Below, piece by piece: positions 1 to 6,240 of a stretch of 6,240 bases of DNA. Source of the DNA: an uncultured Dysgonomonas sp. (GTDB lineage: Bacteria > Bacteroidota > Bacteroidia > Bacteroidales > Dysgonomonadaceae). The position numbers were made by a program, and so were the translations under genes. Location of the stretch: contig CALNCC010000154.1 in the NCBI GenBank assembly GCA_937875275.1, positions 1-6,240 on the forward strand, in the 5' to 3' direction. The notes under the pieces were generated by a model. That model was not told the DNA's origin. It saw only the letters and a list, made by a program, of their open reading frames with translations, and made no database searches. Each line of letters opens with the position of its first letter. Position 1 is the first letter of the stretch.

Positions 1-1655
1 ATGCGCATTTGTTTGATGCGAAAGTGTATGTCGCCCTCAATACCATTCTCACGGATAAGGAAATTGATAAAACCCATGATCTGATATGGCAGTTATATGA
101 TGCTGGGGTGGATGCCTTGATCGTTCAAGATATGGGGATATTGATGCTCGATCTTCCGCCGATTCCCTTGCATGCCAGTACGCAAACAGATAACAGAACG
201 ATTGAAAAAATAAAATTTCTCGAACAAACGGGATTCTCTCAAATCGTATTGGCTCGAGAATTGACAGCCGATGAAATTAGTGATATTGCAGCACAGGTAA
301 ACACTCCCCTTGAGGTGTTTGTGCATGGTGCTCTCTGCGTTTGTTATAGCGGACAATGTTATCTCAGTCAGGCTCTGTCGGGGCGAAGTGCCAATAAAGG
401 GGCATGCGCTCAATATTGCCGTTTGCCATACGATTTGTTAGATGCAGAAGGCGAAGTGGTGGAGTCGAAAAAGCATTTGCTTTCGATGAAAGACTTGAAC
501 CTGTCGGAACATCTCGAAGAATTGCTTGATGCCGGTGCTCATTCATTGAAGATTGAAGGGCGTCTCAAGGATGTGGATTATGTAAAAAATGTTGTCGCTT
601 ATTATCGCCAAAAGCTTGATGCTATAATGGCACGACGGGCAGAGTATATACGTTCTTCGTCAGGAATTTCTTCTTACACATTCCAACCCGATCCGGCAAA
701 GAGTTTCAATAGAGGATTTACCGACTATTTCCTACATGGGCGCAAGGCGGGGATTTGGTCGGTAGATTCGCCCAAGTCGATTGGAGAGCCTATCGGGAAG
801 GTGATAGATGTTACCACCAAGTTTTTGAGACTAAATACACAGAAGAAAATAAATAACGGAGATGGTTTATGCTTTTTCAACAACAGACGAGAATTAGAAG
901 GTATTCATGTAAATAGGGTAGAAGAAGATAAAATTTTTCCATTCAATATTCCGGATATAAAGAAAGGCAGTTTCGTGTATCGAAATCACGATCATGAATT
1001 TGAGAAAATGCTACTGAAAGAGTCTGCCGAAAGAAGGATTAGGATAGACATCGAATTGAACGAAAGTGCGATTGGATTTATCATTTCGGCAAAAGATGAG
1101 GATGGTAATGTGGTCGTGATAGAAAAAGAACAAACGAGAGAACCGGCACGAAAAGATCAGACTGACAATCTGGTAAATAATTTTAGCAAGACCGGAAACA
1201 CGATATTCAAGGTTGAGACTGTTAATATCTATTTCTCGGACAATTGGTTTATACCGGCTTCCGTTGTTTCGGAATGGAGAAGGGAACTTACGGATTGCCT
1301 TCTGATGACACGGAAGCAAAATTATAAAAGACAGATTGTGTCGTTAACGGCTACAACACATCCTTTTCCCGACAAGGAAATTGATTATAGGGGAAATGTG
1401 CTGAACACAAAAAGTGTTGCATTCTACAATCAGCATCAGTCCGAAATTGCACAAATGGCTTTTGAAAAAATACCACAAGAGAATGTGCCTCTTATGTTTA
1501 CCCGGCATTGTGTGAAATATTCGCTTGGATGGTGTCCGAAGACCGGTGAAGGAAAGCATCCCTACAAAGAACCGTTTTTTCTGAGGAGCAATAACACACG
1601 GTTGAAACTTGTATTTGATTGCAAAAAATGCGAAATGTCTGTCGTCAACGAATAA
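1..1655 (+). CDS. U32-family protein, RlhA/TrhP-like RNA hydroxylation enzyme (5' end missing)
   Basis: The U32 family was named after a collagenase-like peptidase, but its studied bacterial members RlhA and TrhP are needed for hydroxylation of 23S rRNA and of tRNA wobble uridine; a cytoplasmic RNA-modification role is therefore inferred. The frame is open to the left edge (Ala-His precede the TTG at 9), and the protein begins inside the barrel at 'DAKVYVALNT', so I treat the TTG as internal with perhaps 60-80 residues missing. Numbering from the codon at 9: HASTQ at 55-59; the U32 signature at about 102-120 (EVFVHGALC...SGQC.LS); Cys110, Cys117, Cys133 and Cys137, matching the four cysteines that bind a 4Fe-4S cluster in the U32 proteins UbiU/UbiV; KIEGRLK at 181-187; FNRGFTDYF at 233-241. 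A C-terminal region of about 300 residues follows, ending in Cys501, Cys509, Cys538 and Cys541. The reconstructed length, a little over 600 residues, fits RlhA-type better than the shorter TrhP-type. Family is certain; exact substrate is not. Confidence 0.9.
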   Translation, partial: AHLFDAKVYVALNTILTDKEIDKTHDLIWQLYDAGVDALIVQDMGILMLDLPPIPLHASTQTDNRTIEKIKFLEQTGFSQIVLARELTADEISDIAAQVNTPLEVFVHGALCVCYSGQCYLSQALSGRSANKGACAQYCRLPYDLLDAEGEVVESKKHLLSMKDLNLSEHLEELLDAGAHSLKIEGRLKDVDYVKNVVAYYRQKLDAIMARRAEYIRSSSGISSYTFQPDPAKSFNRGFTDYFLHGRKAGIWSVDSPKSIGEPIGKVIDVTTKFLRLNTQKKINNGDGLCFFNNRRELEGIHVNRVEEDKIFPFNIPDIKKGSFVYRNHDHEFEKMLLKESAERRIRIDIELNESAIGFIISAKDEDGNVVVIEKEQTREPARKDQTDNLVNNFSKTGNTIFKVETVNIYFSDNWFIPASVVSEWRRELTDCLLMTRKQNYKRQIVSLTATTHPFPDKEIDYRGNVLNTKSVAFYNQHQSEIAQMAFEKIPQENVPLMFTRHCVKYSLGWCPKTGEGKHPYKEPFFLRSNNTRLKLVFDCKKCEMSVVNE

Positions 1656-1671
1656 TTTGAATTTGTACGAC

Positions 1672-1686
1672 AACAAATGCTTTGTT
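1672..1686 (+). terminator. Weak hairpin with T-rich tail after the U32 gene
   Basis: AACAAA (1672-1677) and TTTGTT (1681-1686) are exact inverted repeats around a 3-base loop, followed by a run that is nearly all T (1685-1694). It begins 17 bases after the U32 stop codon. The stem has only one G-C pair, so any termination would be weak. A competing pairing of ATTTGT (1661-1666) with ACAAAT (1673-1678) is also possible. If it does not terminate, the U32 gene would read through into the AraC-type gene. Confidence 0.3.
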
Positions 1687-1708
1687 TTTATTTTGATTGT
1701 TATATTTT
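1681..1708 (+). promoter_or_regulatory. Possible Bacteroides-type promoter for the AraC-type gene
   Basis: TTTG at 1681-1684 and TATATTTT at 1701-1708 resemble the Bacteroides -33 (TTTG) and -7 (TAnnTTTG) elements. The -7 candidate matches five of its six fixed positions, but the 16-base gap is shorter than the usual gap of about 19-21. It overlaps the weak hairpin above. In a spacer this AT-rich such a match could easily be chance. Confidence 0.22.
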
Positions 1709-1718
1709 TACATTAAAT

Positions 1719-1740
1719 ATTGTAGTGTAAATTATACAAT
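1719..1740. repeat. Dyad symmetry upstream of the AraC-type gene
   Basis: ATTGTA (1719-1724) and TACAAT (1735-1740) are exact inverted repeats separated by 10 bases; a nested TGTA/TACA pair (1726-1729, 1735-1738) shares the right arm. The element ends 27 bases before the ATG at 1768, and so lies in the likely 5' leader or promoter-proximal region. It could be an operator, possibly for autoregulation, or a leader hairpin, or chance in AT-rich DNA. Confidence 0.3.
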
Positions 1741-1767
1741 TGCAGACACACGACTTTTTACCAACAT

Positions 1768-2856
1768 ATGGATTCTACACATTTGCTCCACTTGGGAGAA
1801 AATATAGTTAGTATGATGCGGGGAGCAATGATGATGCTTTTCGTAGTCTTGAGTGTTTTGTTATATCCTCGTCGCAGAGAAAATTCAATCCTTAATTTTT
1901 TGTTTTGGTTGTTGGTTGTTATGATCGTATTGCTGACGGTTAGTCTTGGCTTTATGATAGAAGGTGTAAAAGACAATGAACGGTTCAATGATTTCGTGGG
2001 GTTGCTTGATATGTGCCTCATTCCGCTCATTGCCGGATTTCTGATGACTATTGTTATGCCCGATTATTTTAACAGCCGGCGTATTTTGATCCTATTGGTT
2101 CCATCCCTCGCTTTTCTGTTAGGGTATGGATTTACTCAATACGATATATTGTATACGATAGGTTTCATATATACCGCCGTTATTGCATTAGTGGCATTTC
2201 TTCTGGTGATTGTTATTTCTATTCGTTACGACAAATATCTGAAAAACAACTATTCTAATATAGATAATAAGACGGTAGGTTGGGTTCGGAAAGTGATTTT
2301 GGTATTTGCTGCATGGTATACCGCATGGAGTTTTGTTATTTCTCAAGACAATCCTTATTGGGATTCGTTGTATTACTTGTTCATGATTGGCGTGTGGGTA
2401 TATATCTATATCTGTTCGACAAGGCATATCGTTACATTTCATACCGATGACATATTTGATATTGTTACCCTCGAAACTCTCGAAACATTGGATCGTGTGC
2501 CGGTAGTAGAGGACGAGAGAGGCGATTTTAAAACTAAATTAGAACTGTGTATGGATACAGATCGTGTTTGGTTAAATCCGGTTATAACTTTGCAGGACAT
2601 GGCTCTTATTCTTAATACTAATAGAACCTACCTCTCTGAATATTTTAACCGTAGCTTAGGAGTTACATTCTATGATTATCTGAACGGCTATCGCATAACC
2701 TATGCTTGCGAATTGCTGTTGTCGGAGCCTAATTTATCGGTGTTGCTGATTGGTGAAAAGTCGGGCTTCAAATCACTTTCTACATTTCGTCGGGCTTTTG
2801 AGAAACAGATGAATATGACCCCATCGAAATATCGTCAGATGAATAAAGAAATGTAA
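1768..2856 (+). CDS. Membrane-anchored AraC-family transcriptional regulator (7-TM + HTH)
   Basis: This 362-residue protein joins an integral membrane sensor to an AraC-type DNA-binding domain, an arrangement frequent in Bacteroidota. Seven hydrophobic segments are visible at about residues 16-33, 41-63, 76-97, 105-122, 127-152, 175-191 and 199-216. Positive clusters (RRR at 35-37, RR at 104-105, the basic 153-175 loop, R219) put the N-terminus outside and the C-terminus in the cytoplasm. A linker of about 35 residues leads to the AraC domain (about 255-358): the first helix-turn-helix spans about 273-295 (ITLQDMALILN...YLSEYF) and the second about 325-358, with the family hallmark IGEKSGFKSLSTFRRAFEK and the closing MTPSKYR. 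The extracellular loops are short, so a signal may be sensed within the membrane. The ATG at 1768 is chosen because nothing in frame extends it and a membrane helix follows directly. No Shine-Dalgarno sequence is visible. It lies 112 bp after the U32 gene and converges on the peptidase gene. Targets and signal are unknown. Confidence 0.9.
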   Translation: MDSTHLLHLGENIVSMMRGAMMMLFVVLSVLLYPRRRENSILNFLFWLLVVMIVLLTVSLGFMIEGVKDNERFNDFVGLLDMCLIPLIAGFLMTIVMPDYFNSRRILILLVPSLAFLLGYGFTQYDILYTIGFIYTAVIALVAFLLVIVISIRYDKYLKNNYSNIDNKTVGWVRKVILVFAAWYTAWSFVISQDNPYWDSLYYLFMIGVWVYIYICSTRHIVTFHTDDIFDIVTLETLETLDRVPVVEDERGDFKTKLELCMDTDRVWLNPVITLQDMALILNTNRTYLSEYFNRSLGVTFYDYLNGYRITYACELLLSEPNLSVLLIGEKSGFKSLSTFRRAFEKQMNMTPSKYRQMNKEM

Positions 2857-2886
2857 TGGGCTGAAAAATATAATCCTCAGCCCATT
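2855..2886. terminator. Bidirectional terminator between convergent genes
   Basis: AATGGGCTGA (2855-2864) and TCAGCCCATT (2877-2886) form a perfect 10-bp stem with a 12-base A-rich loop. The left arm includes the last two bases of the AraC-type stop codon (TAA, 2854-2856), and the peptidase stop codon lies six bases past the right arm. T-rich sequence follows on both strands: after 2884 on plus, and TTACATTTCTTTATT reading leftward on minus. This fits a Rho-independent terminator serving both genes. Confidence 0.75.
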
Positions 2887-2892
2887 TATTCC

Positions 2893-5463
2893 TTACTTTA
2901 TTTGTTTCGCCGTTTTACTGTCCGGATACATCGATTTCCACCATTGTCCTTCATCTTTTAGCCAGTAGTCAAACCATGCCATGACGGTATTCATCCACTC
3001 TGCTCGTCGTTTAGGATCACTGATCACATGGTTCTCTCCTTTTACTTGAACAAATTCGACCGGTTTACCCAATATCTCCAATGCTGTGTAGAACTGTATG
3101 CTTTCGCCCACAGGTACATTGGTGTCGTCCATTCCGTGAAGGAGTAATATCGGAGTTTTCACTTTGTTGGCGGCGAATAACGGACTTTGCTCCAAATACA
3201 TTTCCTTGTTGTTCCAAGGGTAGCTGTGAGCACTTGCTCCCGAGCTGTAAGTGAATCCCCAATATCCTTCGCCCCAGTAGCTGCTTATCGAACTGATGCC
3301 CGCATGAGACATTGCGGCTGCAAAAATATCAGTTCGGGTTTGTAGATACATGGTCATGAATCCGCCGTATGATGCACCCAAGCAGCCAATCTTTTTCTCG
3401 TTCACATACGGATGGTCTGTTACGAATTTTCTCGTTCCCTCTATGATATCTTCTGCCGTACGTATTCCCCACGCATTTACATGCATTGCAGAGAACTCTT
3501 GCCCATAACCAATAGCGCCACTCGGTTGTACGACATAGACCACGTAGCCTAATGCAGCATAATAGTGTGGCGGATAATTGTGCTCGTACGCGCGTGAAGT
3601 AGGAGTTGTGCCTCCATAATAATAAACGATCAGAGGATATTTTTTCGTTTCGTCGAAAGATGGTGGAAGGTAATAGCGTCCCTCGATAGGCGTGCCCTCT
3701 GTGTTTGTAAAGTTCCACTCGCCATATTTTCCGAATTCTATTTCGTCAAGCTGATTTTTATACGGGTCTGCAATCAATGTCGATTTTTTATTTTTCATAT
3801 CATACAGATATGCTTTTGTCGTATTGGCTATACTTGTTCCTACATAAGACGCAGAGCTGCCGAAGTCGGGCTGCGAAAACACTCTGACTACTTCTTCGCT
3901 GAGATCTAATGGCGTGAACTCTCCTTTAGATGGATTGTAGGTATACATTCTCACAAAATCTTTGTCGGTAGCCTTTATGTATATCATATTATCCGATTTG
4001 TTCCAGATGCGGCTATCGATACTTGGATTGAAATTTTTGGTTATAGGATCTATTTTTTTAGTTGCAAGATCCATGATGAATAGTTGACCATCATAACTGT
4101 TCGCTATTTGTCCTTCGGCAATATTCAACCCTATTCCGTCAAATGCTTCTCCCGAACCCGAGATCAGAATCTGTTTGTCGTCAGGCGAAAAAGAAGCTCC
4201 TCCGACAAACGATTTATCCTGCCATATCGTATCCACGGCGAGGGTTTCTAAATCCATGATGAATAGTGAATTTTTGCTGAAAGGGCGTTTCGTAATAACC
4301 TCTTCGCTGACAGAGAATAATATTTTCTTCGAGTCGGAGCTTATATCGTTGAGCCATGTAGAACGATTGCCGTAAGTCAATTGTTGGCTTACTCCTGTGG
4401 CGAGGTCATATCTGTATATGAACGAATTGTTGCGGTAGTTTGGCTGTCTGTCGTTTGGCGACCACAATACCTTAAAGTCTCCTTTGGGTTCGTCTCCTTT
4501 GTCTTGTTCGCTGTAAAAGAATGACTTGCCATCAGGAGCAAAGCGGATATATTTGTTTGCAATATTTTCTGCTAATATAGTTTCATCGAAAGTGTATGCA
4601 TTGATTGTTTTTAGAACAGTTTTCTCGCCTTCGGTGGAAACATAGTACAACAGTTCGTTGCTATACGGCATCCAATTCAATTGATTCTTTTTGTTATCAC
4701 GGTCTATCTCATATCGTTTGCCCGTTTTTATATCAAAGAGATCTATATATGAATATGATCCGGATTTTTCGCCCATCGACAGTTGATATGTGATTAGAAC
4801 ATATTTTCCTTGAGGCGACGTTCTCACGTTTGTTACACGTTTGCCAGTCAGCACATCCTTAAATTCGAAGTGCCTTTTCGGTGTTTCGCTAAACGAGAAG
4901 TTGGCAAGAGAATCGCTCTTTTCTTTTTCGAATGTGATTTTGAAGGCTGCGGGAGCTTTGTCTTCCGCTTTGCTCAGCAATTTCAGCACAATTCTGTTTG
5001 TGCTGGGGTAGGGGGACAATGATTGTGTAATGTCTTTGGCATGCTTAAGGCTGTCTTCGACAGAAGTCTTACTTTTCTCTAACTTGCCATCAATATACAG
5101 TTCAAACATATTGGGGGAATATATTTTCAAATTACCTTTCGAATACCTGTCAGACGACACGTACAAAGAAAATAATTGGAAATTGGCATCTTTTTCCGGT
5201 TTATGCAGAATGAAATAGCCGCTTGTGTCGGCTTGCAGTGTTTCCGTAAAATCCTTTTGATCGGGGATGATGATACTGCTTTTCAATAAATTCTCATTGG
5301 TAAATTTATTTCCCTTAATATTTATAGAATCTATTTCTATAGGGCGTTTAATCTGCACAGAAGATGAAGCCGATATCTTTGTTATCGTCGTTTTTTCTTG
5401 CGCAAACGAATATTGAAGTGTCATAAACAAACAAATCAATACAAGAGAGAATCTGTTTTTCAT
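2893..5463 (-). CDS. Exported S9-family (prolyl oligopeptidase/DPP-like) serine peptidase
   Basis: An 856-residue serine peptidase, probably periplasmic, that would release short peptides from the N-termini of oligopeptides. The ATG at 5463 is chosen because it opens a standard signal peptide (MKNR, hydrophobic core, YSFA-QE, cleavage after about residue 21); an upstream in-frame ATG at 5571 would bury that signal and overlap the next gene. Residues 22 to about 195 form an N-terminal region I cannot assign. Residues about 200-575 look like a beta-propeller, with PD40-like blade motifs at about 213-226, 308-317, 374-385 and 425-438. The C-terminal alpha/beta-hydrolase domain, from about 580, carries the nucleophile motif GASYGG with Ser698, HGMDDTNVP with the likely catalytic Asp780, GENH with His812, and a probable oxyanion tyrosine near 616 (VYYYGG). 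No obvious DPP4-type Glu-Glu substrate clamp is seen, so specificity is open: dipeptidyl, tripeptidyl or acylaminoacyl activity is possible. It is longer than the roughly 700-750 residues typical of DPP4-type enzymes because of the N-terminal region. Confidence 0.92.
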   Translation of the reverse strand: MKNRFSLVLICLFMTLQYSFAQEKTTITKISASSSVQIKRPIEIDSINIKGNKFTNENLLKSSIIIPDQKDFTETLQADTSGYFILHKPEKDANFQLFSLYVSSDRYSKGNLKIYSPNMFELYIDGKLEKSKTSVEDSLKHAKDITQSLSPYPSTNRIVLKLLSKAEDKAPAAFKITFEKEKSDSLANFSFSETPKRHFEFKDVLTGKRVTNVRTSPQGKYVLITYQLSMGEKSGSYSYIDLFDIKTGKRYEIDRDNKKNQLNWMPYSNELLYYVSTEGEKTVLKTINAYTFDETILAENIANKYIRFAPDGKSFFYSEQDKGDEPKGDFKVLWSPNDRQPNYRNNSFIYRYDLATGVSQQLTYGNRSTWLNDISSDSKKILFSVSEEVITKRPFSKNSLFIMDLETLAVDTIWQDKSFVGGASFSPDDKQILISGSGEAFDGIGLNIAEGQIANSYDGQLFIMDLATKKIDPITKNFNPSIDSRIWNKSDNMIYIKATDKDFVRMYTYNPSKGEFTPLDLSEEVVRVFSQPDFGSSASYVGTSIANTTKAYLYDMKNKKSTLIADPYKNQLDEIEFGKYGEWNFTNTEGTPIEGRYYLPPSFDETKKYPLIVYYYGGTTPTSRAYEHNYPPHYYAALGYVVYVVQPSGAIGYGQEFSAMHVNAWGIRTAEDIIEGTRKFVTDHPYVNEKKIGCLGASYGGFMTMYLQTRTDIFAAAMSHAGISSISSYWGEGYWGFTYSSGASAHSYPWNNKEMYLEQSPLFAANKVKTPILLLHGMDDTNVPVGESIQFYTALEILGKPVEFVQVKGENHVISDPKRRAEWMNTVMAWFDYWLKDEGQWWKSMYPDSKTAKQIK

Positions 5464-5498
5464 TGGGGTTTGGTATTTTTTAGTGTTTGAAAACTTGT

Positions 5499-5506
5499 CA
5501 AAGATA
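5499..5506 (-). promoter_or_regulatory. Bacteroides-type -7 promoter element before the S9 peptidase gene
   Basis: Read on the minus strand, TATCTTTG (5506 to 5499) matches the Bacteroides -7 consensus TAnnTTTG at every fixed position. It is the sole such match I found in the 65-bp gap between the MBL gene and the peptidase start. Transcription would begin about 30 bases before the ATG at 5463. No clear TTTG -33 element lies at the expected distance, which is common since that element is less conserved. TTTGA/TCAAA arms (5486-5490, 5498-5502) overlap its downstream edge. Confidence 0.45.
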
Positions 5507-5528
5507 GAAAATAATATAGTTTGATGGT

Positions 5529-6240
5529 TCATAACGAGATTTGTTCTCCCTTTTTCTTCCAACAAATGCATTCACAGCTATATTTTTCGGCAACCTTTTT
5601 AAATGCTGAGGCTTTTTCATATTCTTCGTCGAAATGCATGGGAGAGAGCAACTCGGTTTTGATGGTCTCAACGAATTGTGTCGCTCCCAATATGCAGTCT
5701 TTGCCCAAGCGAGGGTCGACCGGGAACATTGCCAAATACAAAGATTTAGTTTCGTTGGCTAATAGTTGCAATTCGCTCAAGTAATAAGCTTGTGCCTCCT
5801 CTACTTCTGCTTGTGTAGACTCTTCGTTCCAATGCCAGTTGTTCAAATCGCCGGCATGGAATATTTGTTTGTCTCCTGCCTTGATAAGAAACGAACCTCC
5901 GACGTCTGTTGATCCGAATGCTTTGATCCATATGTTTCTATCCTGAAATATTTGTAGCTTACTTAAATAAAAAGCATCCGACTCTTGTGCTTTCTCATTC
6001 TCCAGAATGTCGGAAGAGAAGACGTAGACAATATCTTTCCGTAGCTCTTGCCACGAAAGTATTTCAGGATTGTAATGGTCGTGATGAGAATGAGTAGACA
6101 ATACATATAACGGTTTTTCTATTTTCAGTAGTTGAGAATATACAATACCCTTATCCTTGTCGTTGTCCGAATCTTTGTAGTAATCGATGATGATGAGCAG
6201 ATCTTCTGTCTCTATTGCAAATCCGCTATGATAGATATAC
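5529..6240 (-). CDS. Metallo-beta-lactamase-fold hydrolase (N-terminus cut by window edge)
   Basis: A metal-dependent hydrolase of the MBL fold with no signal peptide visible, so probably cytoplasmic. The frame is open to the right edge; 236 residues are seen and likely only a few are missing, because the first visible residues, YIYHSGFAIE, are the typical opening strand of this family. A TTG at 6101 lies inside the zinc motif and cannot be the start. Counting the first complete codon (6239-6237) as residue 1, the zinc motif THSHHDH gives His50, His52, Asp54 and His55. Further probable metal or active-site residues are Asp131 in FHAGDLN, followed by NWHW, and the late His202 in SPMHF. It resembles broad COG2220/UlaG-like MBL proteins, for which family membership does not predict the substrate. 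The stop at 5529-5531 lies 65 bp before the peptidase ATG on the same strand, so co-transcription is possible, but the -7 element in the gap allows separate expression. Family is firm; function is unknown. Confidence 0.88.
   Translation of the reverse strand, partial: YIYHSGFAIETEDLLIIIDYYKDSDNDKDKGIVYSQLLKIEKPLYVLSTHSHHDHYNPEILSWQELRKDIVYVFSSDILENEKAQESDAFYLSKLQIFQDRNIWIKAFGSTDVGGSFLIKAGDKQIFHAGDLNNWHWNEESTQAEVEEAQAYYLSELQLLANETKSLYLAMFPVDPRLGKDCILGATQFVETIKTELLSPMHFDEEYEKASAFKKVAEKYSCECICWKKKGEQISL

Noticed and set aside
9..11. TTG as the start of the U32 gene
   Set aside because: The frame remains open to position 3 and the protein would lack the first strands of the family's barrel; the gene continues off the left edge.
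93..546. Two antisense open frames (93-413 and 364-546) over the U32 gene
   Set aside because: They lie opposite strongly conserved U32 coding sequence, with no domain, signal peptide or start context of their own.
1656..1767. Riboswitch or small RNA in the spacer before the AraC-type gene
   Set aside because: The spacer is short and AT-rich, with only weak hairpins and no recognisable aptamer core.
3329..3718. 129-codon open frame on the minus strand inside the peptidase gene
   Set aside because: It lies in another frame across the catalytic domain, shows no recognisable domain, and its low-complexity Arg/Cys/Tyr-rich make-up is typical of an out-of-frame shadow.
4069..4267. 16-bp exact direct repeat (4069-4084 and 4252-4267)
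   Set aside because: Both copies encode the same blade motif (LFIMDL) one propeller blade apart, so protein repeat structure explains them; this is not a mobile or CRISPR-type repeat.
5464..5571. 36-residue N-terminal extension of the S9 peptidase from the ATG at 5571
   Set aside because: It would overlap the end of the MBL gene by 43 bases and place a normal signal peptide inside the protein.
6099..6101. TTG as the start of the MBL gene
   Set aside because: It falls three residues before the HxHxDH motif; the open frame to the right encodes the conserved opening strands of the fold.

Overview
The window looks like ordinary chromosomal DNA from a member of the Bacteroidota, most likely order Bacteroidales. 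The grounds are AT-rich spacers, starts without a clear Shine-Dalgarno sequence, a Bacteroides-type -7 promoter element (TAnnTTTG), a membrane-anchored AraC-type regulator, and a secreted S9 peptidase of a kind common in that group. I cannot name the genus from the sequence alone. I see no mobile element, CRISPR array, tRNA or rRNA gene.

Layout. Positions 1-1655 (+) hold a U32-family ('collagenase-like peptidase') protein whose N-terminus lies left of the window. It resembles the RNA-hydroxylation branch (RlhA/TrhP-like) more than a true protease. A 112-bp AT-rich spacer with a weak hairpin and a dyad leads into 1768-2856 (+), a 362-residue protein with seven predicted membrane helices and a C-terminal AraC DNA-binding domain. 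Its stop codon runs into a strong hairpin at 2855-2886 that can serve as a shared terminator. Converging on it is 2893-5463 (-), an exported S9 prolyl-oligopeptidase-family serine peptidase with signal peptide, an unassigned N-terminal domain, a beta-propeller and an alpha/beta-hydrolase domain with an intact catalytic triad. Upstream on the same strand, 5529-6240 (-) is a metallo-beta-lactamase-fold hydrolase whose first few residues lie beyond the right edge.

How they relate. The four genes do not form an evident pathway. The two minus-strand genes are co-directional with a 65-bp gap that contains a perfect -7 element, so the peptidase may have its own promoter. The regulator is convergent to the peptidase and its targets cannot be deduced. 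No clearly new system is visible. The points most worth following are the second cysteine quartet of the U32 protein, the 7-TM/AraC architecture and the uncharacterised N-terminal domain of the peptidase.
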